Assembly (NCBI GenBank): GCA_942491465.1
Contig: CALOBA010000045.1
Location: 186,001-250,000, forward strand
Direction: 5' to 3'
DNA from: CALOBA01 sp942491465
GTDB lineage: Bacteria; Pseudomonadota; Gammaproteobacteria; Chromatiales; Chromatiaceae
DNA length: 64,000 bases
Notes under the pieces: generated by a model
What the model saw: only the letters and a program-made list of their open reading frames with translations
The model's database searches: none
Told to the model about the DNA's origin: nothing
Made by a program: the position numbers and the translations under genes
Shown: positions 35,941 through 44,070 of the stretch, in pieces
How the letters are laid out: every line of letters begins with the position of its first letter
How positions within the stretch are numbered: position 1 is the first letter of the stretch

Positions 35941-37401
35941 ATGGCACGCATCGTCATCCTCGGCGCCGGTATCTCGGGGCACACCGTCGCCCGCTACCTC
36001 GGCAAATGGATCGGTAAGCAGCATCAGGTGACCGTCGTCTCACCAAATCCGAAATGGAATTGGATCCCGTCCAATGTCTGGGTCGGCTGCGGGGAGATGA
36101 CCGAGAAGCAGGTCTCCTTCGACCTCGCGCCGATCTACAAGAAGATCAACGTCGAATTCCTGCAGGCCCTGGCGGTGTCGGTCAACCCCGAGGGCGGCGA
36201 CGGCCAGTCGCGCCCGTTCGTGACCATCGAATACACCGACCCTGCCCGCGCCGGCCAGACCGACCAGATCGACTACGACTTCCTGGTCAATGCCACCGGC
36301 CCGAAGCTCAACTTCGGCGCCACGCCGGGCCTGGGGCCGGACGGCGGCTACACCGTCTCGGTGTGTACGCCGGAGCATGCGGTGGAGGCCAACCATCAGC
36401 TTCAGGCCTGTATTGCCGCCATGAAGAAGGGCGAGCGCCGCCGCTTTGTCGTCGGTACCGGGCATGGCATGTGCACCTGCCAGGGCGCCGCCTTCGAGTA
36501 CATCTACAACGTCGATCACAGCCTGCGCGAGGCCGGCGTGCGCGACAAGGCGGAGATTGTCTGGATCAGCAACGAGTATGAGCTTGGCGACTTCGGCATG
36601 GGCGGCGTGCACATCGAGCGCGGCGGCTACGTCACCAACGGCAAGGTGTTTGCCGAGTCGATGATGGTCGAGCGCGGCATGGCCTGGATCACCCGTGCCG
36701 GCGTCAATAAGGTCGAGCCGGGCAAGATCCACTACGAGACCCTCGACGGGGGTCAGCACGAGATGGATTTCGACTTCGCCATGCTCATCCCGCCGTTCGC
36801 CGGCGTGCCCATGAAGGCCTACGACAAGACCGGCGGCGACATCACCGCCGAGGTCTTCGCCCCGAACGGCTTCATGAAGGTCGATGCGGACTACACGCCC
36901 AAGCCCTTTGAGCAGTGGAGCAAGGACGACTGGCCGCGCACCTACCGCACGCCCAAGTACGACAACGTCTTCGCCGTCGGCATCGCCTTCGCCCCGCCGC
37001 ACCCCATCAGCAAGGTGATGAAGAGCCCAAGCGGCACCCAGATCAGCCCGACCCCGCCGCGCACCGGCATGCCCTCGGCCACCATCGGTAAGGCCGTGGC
37101 CGAGAACATCCGCGACCTCTGCCTGGGCCACACCCGGGAGCTGGTGCACACCGCATCCATGGGCGAGATGGGCGCCGCCTGCGTCGCCTCCACCGGCTCG
37201 CATATCTTAAAGGGCACCGCGGCCACCATGACCGTATTCCCGGTGGTGCCGGACTACGAGACCTATCCCCAGTACGGTCGCGACATGGACCTGACCTTCG
37301 GCGAGATCGGCCTGGCCGGGCACTGGATGAAGTGGATCCTGCACCACGTCTTCATCTACCAGGCCAAGCTGCGCCCGGGCTGGTCGATCCTGCCGGATTG
37401 A
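35941..37401 (+). CDS. sulfide:quinone-oxidoreductase-like flavoprotein
   Basis: The 486-residue FAD protein starts MARIVILGAGISGHTVARYL and has PNPKWNWIPSNVWVGCGEMT, a typical SQR/FCSD active-site region. Further motifs are NATGPKLNFG, GMCTCQGAAFEYIYNVDH and ELGDFGMGGVHIERGG. Cysteines at VGCG, the CTC motif and GAACVAST are candidates for the sulfur-handling pair. It probably oxidises sulfide or polysulfide and passes electrons to quinone at the membrane. The SQR subtype cannot be fixed from motifs. AGGAGG lies about 11 bases before the ATG. The 52-residue gene at 37514 follows and is likely co-expressed. Confidence 0.82.
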   Translation: MARIVILGAGISGHTVARYLGKWIGKQHQVTVVSPNPKWNWIPSNVWVGCGEMTEKQVSFDLAPIYKKINVEFLQALAVSVNPEGGDGQSRPFVTIEYTDPARAGQTDQIDYDFLVNATGPKLNFGATPGLGPDGGYTVSVCTPEHAVEANHQLQACIAAMKKGERRRFVVGTGHGMCTCQGAAFEYIYNVDHSLREAGVRDKAEIVWISNEYELGDFGMGGVHIERGGYVTNGKVFAESMMVERGMAWITRAGVNKVEPGKIHYETLDGGQHEMDFDFAMLIPPFAGVPMKAYDKTGGDITAEVFAPNGFMKVDADYTPKPFEQWSKDDWPRTYRTPKYDNVFAVGIAFAPPHPISKVMKSPSGTQISPTPPRTGMPSATIGKAVAENIRDLCLGHTRELVHTASMGEMGAACVASTGSHILKGTAATMTVFPVVPDYETYPQYGRDMDLTFGEIGLAGHWMKWILHHVFIYQAKLRPGWSILPD

Positions 37402-37513
37402 GGCCGCCGCCCACACCGACCAACCGACACGGACGATCGGCGCGACTGCGGGGGCACCTCTGCGCCCGAGCGTCGCGCCGTCAGATCCTCATCCCATCCT
37501 TCGGAGACCTTCC

Positions 37514-37672
37514 ATGCCCGCCAAGAACAAAGAGCCCTATCAGCAGGCCTACTACCCGCCGGTGCCCACCGGATTCACCCGCTTCATGCGCACCAACCCG
37601 GTCTGGCAGTTCTTCCGCTTCTGGATCATCAACTTCAAGATCCTCAAGCTGCTGCTGAAGTCTCACCACTGA
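37514..37672 (+). CDS. small membrane-associated protein beside the SQR-like gene
   Basis: The 52-residue protein is MPAKNKEPYQQAYYPPVPTG followed by a Phe/Trp-rich helix (WQFFRFWIINFKILKLLL) and KSHH. The hydrophobic C-terminal half with interspersed Arg/Lys suggests an amphipathic or membrane-dipping helix, and the N-terminus is Pro/Tyr-rich. It has GGAG 7 bases before its ATG and lies 112 bases downstream of the SQR-like gene on the same strand. I infer a membrane tether or accessory subunit for that flavoprotein; there is no direct proof. Confidence 0.65.
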   Translation: MPAKNKEPYQQAYYPPVPTGFTRFMRTNPVWQFFRFWIINFKILKLLLKSHH

Positions 37673-37815
37673 GTCCGCCGCGCGGTCGCCAGGGACGGCT
37701 TTGGGCCGCGCATTTGAACCGGTCTGGTCGCCCATTGCGGAGCACCCGGGGCGGCAGCGTCCCCGCCCGAGACCCAGTGACGGAACCGTCTTGAGGACGC
37801 ATCGGAGTTGCACAG

Positions 37816-38643
37816 ATGCAAGCTGATCAGCAGACCGCGCAGGACGCCGCGGCCTTCGACGCTGCCGACGGACCATCCGAGCGCCGACCCCAAGACGCCT
37901 TGTCTCACCGTCGACACCCCCTCGCTCAGCCATCGACCGGCGAGCGCGCTCCAGCGCCGCCCGCCACCGATTACAGCCATCACCGCGTCGATGACGAACA
38001 GGCCGCGCCCCCGCTGGACGCGGCCGGGGAGGCCGTCATCAGCATCCGGCTGCATGCCCGGGCCGGGCAGCTCCACCAGGTCATCGACATCGCCGGCCAA
38101 CGTAGCGTCATCCAGCCCGATCCCATCCTGCAAGCCGATCTGGACGGGCTGCGCGACGACGCCAACTACGCCCTGCCGCCCGGCAACCGCAGGCAATCCC
38201 TCGGCATGGAGGGCGCCGAGCAGCACGCGGCGGAGCTGCGGCACTTCATCGACCGCTCCTTGGGCTTCGGCGCCGACGTCCTGCGCTGTGCCGACATGGA
38301 AGCGATCCGCGCCCGCATGGGCCAGCACCCGGTGCCGGAGGTGCTCTATGCCTATGTCCGTGCCGGTGACGACCTCGACGCCCTCGCCGATGCCTTGGGG
38401 GATGCCGTGCCGCTGGTCCTGCTCAACCTGATCGGCGAGCAGGTCCCGCTGCCGCCGGACGCGCTGGTGCGCCGGCGCAAGCTCATCTGCGTCAACCACG
38501 CCGTCGGCGAGGCGGACCAGGCCCGCGCCGCCGGCTTCCAATGGCTCAAAGGGGTGTTTGATCGCGACGACGCTCCAGCGTCGTCGCGCATTTCGGGGCG
38601 CTCCAGCGCCTCGTCCTCAGCAGCGCCACGCATCGCCATGTGA
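37816..38643 (+). CDS. hypothetical protein
   Basis: The 275-residue protein is not recognised. The first ~70 residues are polar and probably disordered. Residues ~75-245 look folded, with alpha/beta character (EVLYAYVRAGDDLDALADAL, VPLVLLNLIGEQVPL, LICVNHAVGEADQARAAGF). The last ~25 residues are Ser/Arg-rich and are encoded by palindromic repeat DNA, so the C-terminus may have been extended by repeat insertion. GGAG lies 8 bases before the ATG. It follows the SQR-like pair on the same strand after 143 bases; a link is possible but unproven. Confidence 0.6.
   Translation: MQADQQTAQDAAAFDAADGPSERRPQDALSHRRHPLAQPSTGERAPAPPATDYSHHRVDDEQAAPPLDAAGEAVISIRLHARAGQLHQVIDIAGQRSVIQPDPILQADLDGLRDDANYALPPGNRRQSLGMEGAEQHAAELRHFIDRSLGFGADVLRCADMEAIRARMGQHPVPEVLYAYVRAGDDLDALADALGDAVPLVLLNLIGEQVPLPPDALVRRRKLICVNHAVGEADQARAAGFQWLKGVFDRDDAPASSRISGRSSASSSAAPRIAM
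38563..38612. repeat. paired GCTCCAGC-core palindromes inside the 3' end of a gene
   Basis: CGCGACGACGCT (38563-38574) and AGCGTCGTCGCG (38577-38588) form a perfect 12-bp stem with a two-base loop. Just after, GGCGCT-CC-AGCGCC repeats the same core. A further GCGCTCCAGCGCC lies near 37946 in the same gene. These look like short mobile palindromes that have entered a reading frame. Confidence 0.7.
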
Positions 38644-38692
38644 AGACAAGGCACCGCTACCGAGATAAAGCTAATGCACTAGCCGGTCAAGA

Positions 38693-38843
38693 CGCCGCCT
38701 GGCGGCGGCAAGCCGGCAAGATGCCGGCACTCCCAGTGGCGGCTTCGCCGCCTGGCGAGGGAATCCTTGCCCCGTCTCGGGGCGTGGGAACGAGGAGTTT
38801 ACTTCTGTCCGCAAGGGCTAGGTTGTTTCCGAACCTTGACTTA
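38693..38843. repeat. cluster of short palindromes and partial dispersed repeats
   Basis: Four palindromes follow closely: CGCCGCC-T-GGCGGCG (38693-38707), GCCGGC-N5-GCCGGC (38712-38728), GGCGGC-TTC-GCCGCC (38738-38752) and CCCCG-TCT-CGGGG (38770-38782). Then TTCTGTCCGCAAGG with CTAGGTT (about 38804-38824) matches the end of pabB near 31189-31214. TTGTTTCCGAACCTTGACTTA (38823-38843) matches one tip of the ~100-bp dispersed repeat and includes the tex stop codon. Confidence 0.7.
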
Positions 38844-41180
38844 GCGCCGGCGCGCCTTGGCAAACGCGTCGGCCATGGTGCCGCCGGCCTGGGGCTCGGC
38901 GGGCTCGGCGGGCTCGGGGCGGCGGGGGCGCTGGGGCTGTGGTCTGCCGCCGGGGCCGCCGCGGGCGCGGCGGCTGCCGGCAGCGGGGCGCTCGGGGCGT
39001 TGGCCGGGGGCCGGCACGGGCTCGTCCATGCGCATGCTGAGCGCGATGCGGCGGCGGTCGAGGTCGATCTCCAGCACCCGGACCTTGACCAGCTGGCCGG
39101 ACTTGACGACCTCGTGGGGGTCTTTGATGAAGCGGTCGGCGAGCATGGAGATGTGCACCAGGCCGTCTTGGTGGACGCCGACGTCGACGAAGGCGCCGAA
39201 GTTGGTGACGTTGGTGACGGTGCCTTCCAGGACCATGCCGGGCTTGAGGTCTTCCAGGGTCTCGACACCTTCCATGAAGGTGGCGGCCTTGAACTCCGGG
39301 CGCGGGTCGCGGCCGGGCTTTTCCAGCTCGGCGACGATGTCGCGGATGGTGGGTTCGCCGAAGCGTTCGTCGGCCAGGGCCTTGGGGTCGAGCCGGCGCA
39401 GCGTGGCGCTGTCGCCGATGAGCCCGTGGATGGGTTTGCCGGTGGCGGTGACGATGCGCCGAACCACGGGGTAGGCCTCGGGGTGCACGGCGGAGGCGTC
39501 CAGGGGCTCGTCGCCGTCGGGGATGCGCAGGAAGCCGGCGCATTGCTGGAAGGTCTTGTCGCCCAGGCGCGGGACCTTCTTGAGCTGGCCGCGGTTGGCA
39601 AAGGCGCCGTTGTCTTCGCGGTAGCGCACCAGGTTCTCGGCGATGGTGCGGGTGAGGCCCGAGACCTGGGCCAGCAGCGGCACCGAGGCGGTGTTGAGAT
39701 CCACGCCGACGGCGTTGACGCAGTCCTCCACCACCGCCTCCAGGCTGCGGGCGAGCCCGGTCTGGTTGACGTCGTGCTGGTATTGGCCGACGCCGATGGA
39801 CTTGGGCTCGATCTTGACCAGCTCGGCCAGCGGGTCCTGCAGCCGCCGGGCGATGGAGACGGCCCCGCGCAGGGAGACATCCATGTCCGGCAGCTCCCGG
39901 GATGCGTATTCCGAGGCCGAGTAGACCGAGGCGCCGGCCTCGCTGACCATCAGCGCGCGCAGTCCGAGGTCGGGGTGGCGCTGGATGAGCTCGCGCACCA
40001 GCCGGTCGGTCTCCCGCGAGGCGGTGCCGTTGCCGATGCTGACCAGCTTGACGCCATGCTGCCCGCAGTGCCGGGCGAGGGTGGCGATGGACTGATCCCA
40101 CTGATTCCTCGGCACATGGGGATAGATGGTGTCGGTGGCGGCGACCCGGCCGGTGCCGTCGACCACGGCCACCTTGACGCCGGTGCGCAGCCCGGGGTCC
40201 AGCCCCAGCGTCGGCAGCCGGCCGGCGGGGGCGGCCAGCAGCAGGTCCTTGAGGTTGAGGGCGAAGACGCGGATGGCCTCGGCCTCGGCGGCGTCCAGCA
40301 GCCGACCCTTGAGGTCGAGGTCGAGGCGCACCATCAGCTTGATGCGCCAGGTCTTGCGCACCGTCTCCTTGAGCCAGGCGTCGCCGGGGCGGCCCTGATC
40401 GGTGATGCCGAAGCGGTGCGCGATCATGCCGCGGAAGGGGGTGTCGGGGTCCTCGCCGTCGCCGGCGATCAGCTCCAGCGCCAGGATGCCCTGATTGCGA
40501 CCGCGGAACAGGGCCAGGGCCCGGTGGGACGGGATCCGGGCGATGGGCTCTTGGTAGTCGAAGTAGTCGGAGAACTTGGCCCCTTCGCGCTCCTTGCCGT
40601 CCATGACCCGGGAGACCATCAGGCCCTGCTCCCAGAGCCGCTCGCGCAGCCGCCCGGCCAGCTCCGGGTCCTCGGCGAAGCGCTCCATCAGGATCTGGCG
40701 GGCGCCTTCCAGGGCCGCCTGCACGTCGGCGACGCCCTTGCCGGCATCGACGAAGGGCTCGGCCTGGGACTCGGGGGGTTGGCCCGGGGCGTCGAGCAGG
40801 GCGTCGGCCAGGGGCTCCAGGCCGGCCTCGCGGGCGATCTGGGCCTTGGTCCGGCGCTTGGGCTTGTAGGGCAGGTAGAGGTCTTCGAGGCGCTGCTTGG
40901 TGTCCGCGGCGTCGATGGCGGCGCGCAGCTGGTCGGTCAGCTTGCCTTGCTCGTCGATGCTCTTGAGGATGATCCCGCGCCGGTCTTCGAGCTCGCGCAG
41001 ATAGCCCAGGCGTTGCTCCAGGGCGCGCAGCTGGATGTCGTCGAGGCCGCCGGTGGCCTCTTTGCGGTAGCGGGCGATGAACGGCACCGTGGCGCCGTCG
41101 TCGAGCAGCGCGACGGCGGCCTCGATCTGGCGCGGGTGGGCATTGAGCTCGGTGGCAATGGTCTGGACGATGGACTGCAT
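38841..41180 (-). CDS. tex: Tex-family RNA-binding transcription accessory protein
   Basis: The 779-residue protein matches Tex throughout. It has an N-terminal helical region (VPFIARYRKEATGGLDDIQL), a YqgF-like nuclease-fold domain (LGLDPGLRTGVKVAVVDGTG), helix-hairpin-helix motifs, and a C-terminal S1 RNA-binding domain (VTNVTNFGAFVDVGVHQDGL). A ~60-residue Pro/Arg/Gly-rich tail follows the S1 domain. Tex binds nucleic acids and affects transcription and RNA turnover. The ATG at 41180 gives the standard N-terminus; longer frames upstream do not match the family. Confidence 0.95.
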   Translation of the reverse strand: MQSIVQTIATELNAHPRQIEAAVALLDDGATVPFIARYRKEATGGLDDIQLRALEQRLGYLRELEDRRGIILKSIDEQGKLTDQLRAAIDAADTKQRLEDLYLPYKPKRRTKAQIAREAGLEPLADALLDAPGQPPESQAEPFVDAGKGVADVQAALEGARQILMERFAEDPELAGRLRERLWEQGLMVSRVMDGKEREGAKFSDYFDYQEPIARIPSHRALALFRGRNQGILALELIAGDGEDPDTPFRGMIAHRFGITDQGRPGDAWLKETVRKTWRIKLMVRLDLDLKGRLLDAAEAEAIRVFALNLKDLLLAAPAGRLPTLGLDPGLRTGVKVAVVDGTGRVAATDTIYPHVPRNQWDQSIATLARHCGQHGVKLVSIGNGTASRETDRLVRELIQRHPDLGLRALMVSEAGASVYSASEYASRELPDMDVSLRGAVSIARRLQDPLAELVKIEPKSIGVGQYQHDVNQTGLARSLEAVVEDCVNAVGVDLNTASVPLLAQVSGLTRTIAENLVRYREDNGAFANRGQLKKVPRLGDKTFQQCAGFLRIPDGDEPLDASAVHPEAYPVVRRIVTATGKPIHGLIGDSATLRRLDPKALADERFGEPTIRDIVAELEKPGRDPRPEFKAATFMEGVETLEDLKPGMVLEGTVTNVTNFGAFVDVGVHQDGLVHISMLADRFIKDPHEVVKSGQLVKVRVLEIDLDRRRIALSMRMDEPVPAPGQRPERPAAGSRRARGGPGGRPQPQRPRRPEPAEPAEPQAGGTMADAFAKARRR

Positions 41181-41256
41181 GGGCGGGAGGCGTGGACGAT
41201 GATAAAGGGGGCGGGATTGTAGGCGATCGGGATCAATTGCGGGATCAATCGCGGGA

Positions 41257-41502
41257 TCAATCAATGCTGCAGCGCCCGTCGTAGACGGCCATAATGGACC
41301 GGAGCTCGTCGAGCAGGCAGCGCTGCTCCGCGTCGCTGAGGTCATGGGTCTCGGGCAGCGGCTCGCCGCGCTCAAGCCGAGCGATGTCTCCCCAGACCAG
41401 GCGGCAGCCTTTCTGGCAGATGGTCTCGAGTCGGGCCTCGATTACGGGCCGATTCAACGCGTCCAACGCGGTCTCTCCGAGCACATAGGGCAAGACCGGC
41501 AA
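41257..41502 (-). CDS. small hypothetical protein with a CxxxC pair
   Basis: The 81-residue product (starts MPVLPYVLGETALDALNRPV) contains ICQKGCRLVWGDIARLERGE and ends DGRCSID. The composition looks like a real folded small protein: mixed helix and strand, with no long low-complexity run. The gene lies 76 bases upstream of tex on the same strand. The CxxxC and the late Cys could bind metal or form a disulfide. I do not recognise a family. Confidence 0.55.
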   Translation of the reverse strand: MPVLPYVLGETALDALNRPVIEARLETICQKGCRLVWGDIARLERGEPLPETHDLSDAEQRCLLDELRSIMAVYDGRCSID

Positions 41503-41761
41503 GTATGGCCCGGGCGGCGCCCGTCGTCGACAGCATCCGCCGGCGGGGCCTCGGCTCGGTTACGGTGGGCGCGCCTGAGGTGGGTGGTGTCCACGGTCTT
41601 TGTCTCGGTGTTTTTCCGGTTGTGCTGGATCGAAGGCGCCGGATTTCCGATAAGGTCTTTGCCATATCGTTGAAAAAAAAGAAGAATACACCAACCACAA
41701 CGACTTGTAGTCGGCCGGCCTTCCCGCCGAGCCTGATCGCAACTCATTTCGACTTGCTGCC

Positions 41762-42832
41762 ATGCCACAGAATCCGCCTGAAATCCAAGCCGCCGACGCG
41801 GCCTTGATCCGTCAGTTGCGCCTCGGGCGCGATCGGCTGGCGCTCTACGTCACCGACGGCTACTTCCTGGCCCACCCCAACTGCCGCCGCGGCGACATGG
41901 CGCGCATCCGTCGCCTGTGCCACGAGGATCTGGCGCATCACCTGGAGCACCTGATCTCGGCCTTGTCCCTCGGTGATGCCACCGCGTTCGCTGCCTATAT
42001 CCGCTGGCTGCGCTCGGTGCTGGAGTGTCGCGGCCAGTCGCTGTCGCACCCCGCCGACAGCCTGCGCCTGATGCAGATGTGGATGGAGCGCGAGATCGAG
42101 CATGCGCAGCTGCCCCGGGTCATCGCCCTGCTGGACTACGCAGTGGCGTTGCTGGAGGCGCCCGCGGCCGAGGGGCCGATGGCGGAGGTGGACGACCTGG
42201 CGGCGCCGTCGCGGGAGGTGGCGGAGGTTGCCGAGGTGCTGCTCGCCGGGCAGCGCCGGGAGGTGACGCAGCAGCTGGTGGCGGCGATGGATGCCGGTGC
42301 GTCGCTGGTGGATGTCAGCGTCGATCTGATCCAGCCGGCGCTGTATCAGATCGGCGTGCTGTGGCAGCAGAACCGGATCAGCGTTGCCCAGGAGCATCTG
42401 GCGACGGCCCTGGTGCAGAATGCCCTGGCCGCCGGCTTCGCCCGCGCCGACTTCGCGCCGCCCAACGGCCGCCGGGCGGTGTTTGCCTGCATCGAGGGCA
42501 ATCACCACGTGGTTGGACTGCGGATGGTCAGCGATGCCTTCGAGGTGGCCGGATGGGATGTGGGCTTTCTTGGTGCCGATACGCCCACCCGCGCCATCAT
42601 CGCGTTCGTCGCCGAGCAGCGCCCGGAGCTGCTCGGGCTGTCGGTCTCCCTCGGTTATCAGATCCCGCGGTTGCGCGAGGTGATCGGCGAGGTGCGGGCC
42701 GAGTTCGGCACTGCCGCGCCTGCGATCGTCGCCGGTGGCCTGGCCCTGAACGCGGGGGGGCTGCTGGCGTCGAGCCTCGGCGCGGATGATCTGCTGAGCG
42801 ATGCCCGCGGCGCGGTGGAGATGCTCGGATGA
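41762..42832 (+). CDS. cobalamin-binding sensor protein with a CarH-like Wx9EH motif
   Basis: The 356-residue protein has an unrecognised helical N-terminal part (about 1-160), a four-helix cap region and a C-terminal Rossmann B12-binding domain. Trp201 with Glu211-His212 (VLWQQNRISVAQEHL) fits exactly the Wx9EH signature of the adenosylcobalamin photoreceptor CarH. The B12-ligand loop is EGNHHVVGLRM, with His249 in an N-x-H-x-x-G version of DxHxxG. LGLSVSLGYQIPRL and VAGGLALN complete the fold. There is no DNA-binding or methyltransferase domain. The stop overlaps the start of a diguanylate cyclase gene (ATGA), so B12, light or redox sensing coupled to c-di-GMP is inferred. Confidence 0.82.
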   Translation: MPQNPPEIQAADAALIRQLRLGRDRLALYVTDGYFLAHPNCRRGDMARIRRLCHEDLAHHLEHLISALSLGDATAFAAYIRWLRSVLECRGQSLSHPADSLRLMQMWMEREIEHAQLPRVIALLDYAVALLEAPAAEGPMAEVDDLAAPSREVAEVAEVLLAGQRREVTQQLVAAMDAGASLVDVSVDLIQPALYQIGVLWQQNRISVAQEHLATALVQNALAAGFARADFAPPNGRRAVFACIEGNHHVVGLRMVSDAFEVAGWDVGFLGADTPTRAIIAFVAEQRPELLGLSVSLGYQIPRLREVIGEVRAEFGTAAPAIVAGGLALNAGGLLASSLGADDLLSDARGAVEMLG

Positions 42833-43827
42833 GCGCGGGCCTGACGCCCGAGGGTGTCGCCGTCGCCGTTGCCGAAGGGGATGGTCTCGGCGCGTCGCAG
42901 GGCGAGTCGCTGATTCCGCCGTTGCTGCGGGACCTCACCGCCGTTGCCGCGGCGGTGATCGACCTCGACGGCGGCTGGCAGGAGGGCAATCGCGGCTTTC
43001 AGTTTCTGCTCGATCGCGACGAGCCGTTGGTGGTCGGCGAGTTGGTGGAACGCTGGTTTGTGCAGCCCGGGTTCCCGGAGATCGTCGCGGCCACCGCAGC
43101 GGACGGCGATGACTTCATCGGCAATCTGACCCTTGGCGACATCACGCGCACCGTCCGCACCATCAAGGTCCGCATCGCGCGGCACGGTGAGCGGCTGCTG
43201 CTGCTCGGCGAGCATGATGTGGCCGAGTTGGAGCGCCTGAGTGCGACCGTGTTGTCGCTCAACGATGAGCTGGCGCAGACCCAGCGCGAGCTGGTGCGCG
43301 CCAACCGCAAGCTGGAATGGCTGACCCAGGTCGACCCGTTGACCGGTGCGGCGAATCGGCGCAGCTTCGATGTCCGCGCCAACGAGATGGCCAACCGCGA
43401 CGACCGGGCGAAGGATGACGGCACCCCGTGCACCGGGCTGATCATGGCCGATATCGATTTCTTCAAGCGGGTCAACGACAGTTACGGCCACGCCACCGGC
43501 GATGATGCCCTGGTGGATTTCGTCGGGGTCATCCGCGCGAACGTGCGCCGCACCGATCTCGTCGCCCGCCTGGGCGGCGAGGAGTTCTGCGTCCTGCTGC
43601 CCCAGAGCGGCGCGGAGCGCGCCATCACCGTTGCCGAGCGGATTCGTGCCGCCTTCGAGTCCACGGCGCTGAAAGGGATCGACGGTCGCCTGACGGCCAG
43701 CTTCGGGGTGGCCTGTCGGCGGCTCGGGGAGCCGATCCGTGAGGTCTTGGCGCGGGCCGACGCGGCGCTGTATCGGGCGAAGGAGGGCGGGCGGAACCGG
43801 GTCGAGACCGCGACCGGTGACGGCTAG
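42829..43827 (+). CDS. diguanylate cyclase (PAS-like + GGDEF)
   Basis: The 332-residue protein has an N-terminal PAS-like sensor (about 25-130: AAVIDLDGGWQEGNRGFQFL), a short coiled coil (about 135-165: LNDELAQTQRELVRANRKLE) and a GGDEF domain. The GGDEF domain shows DPLTGAANRR, MADIDFFKRVNDSYGH and the active-site GGEEF at 249-253, so c-di-GMP synthesis is expected. There is no membrane segment. It overlaps the cobalamin-binding gene by four bases, so the two proteins are probably made in equal amounts and act together. Confidence 0.92.
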   Translation: MSAGLTPEGVAVAVAEGDGLGASQGESLIPPLLRDLTAVAAAVIDLDGGWQEGNRGFQFLLDRDEPLVVGELVERWFVQPGFPEIVAATAADGDDFIGNLTLGDITRTVRTIKVRIARHGERLLLLGEHDVAELERLSATVLSLNDELAQTQRELVRANRKLEWLTQVDPLTGAANRRSFDVRANEMANRDDRAKDDGTPCTGLIMADIDFFKRVNDSYGHATGDDALVDFVGVIRANVRRTDLVARLGGEEFCVLLPQSGAERAITVAERIRAAFESTALKGIDGRLTASFGVACRRLGEPIREVLARADAALYRAKEGGRNRVETATGDG

Positions 43828-43831
43828 CGAT

Positions 43832-43854
43832 CCCTCGCCGGTGCACGGCGAGGG
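43832..43854. terminator. GC hairpin after the diguanylate cyclase gene
   Basis: CCCTCGCCG and CGGCGAGGG form a perfect 9-bp stem with a five-base loop, starting five bases after the stop codon. No T-run follows, so this is either a Rho-dependent end or 3'-stabilising hairpin, or a dispersed palindrome. The remaining ~215 bases before the TIR-FHA gene hold no visible gene. Confidence 0.45.
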
Positions 43855-44070
43855 CGTGCCTCGGACCGATGAGGCCCTCCAGGGGCGCGCCGGAGGGGGG
43901 CTGAGGCGGCGACATCGGGGGTGCGCATCCCGAAAGGCTCGCCATTCATCCCTTTCATTGCCTAAAATCGGCTGCCGCAGGGGCGGATCGCCGCCCGGTA
44001 TCGCCCCCCCGCCGTCGCCCGGAGCAGGGCCTCGGCGGGTGGGGTCGCCCAGTACAGAGCAGGAGCCGCG

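Noticed and set aside
38640..41222. Very long plus-strand open frame (860 codons) opposite tex
   Set aside because: It is the antisense shadow of tex: repetitive Gly/Asp/Val composition, no family motif, and tex on the other strand matches along its whole length.
41505..41807. 100-codon plus-strand frame between the small Cys ORF and the B12 gene
   Set aside because: Low-complexity Arg/Lys/Thr composition, no motif, and it overlaps the start of the well-supported B12-binding gene in another frame.
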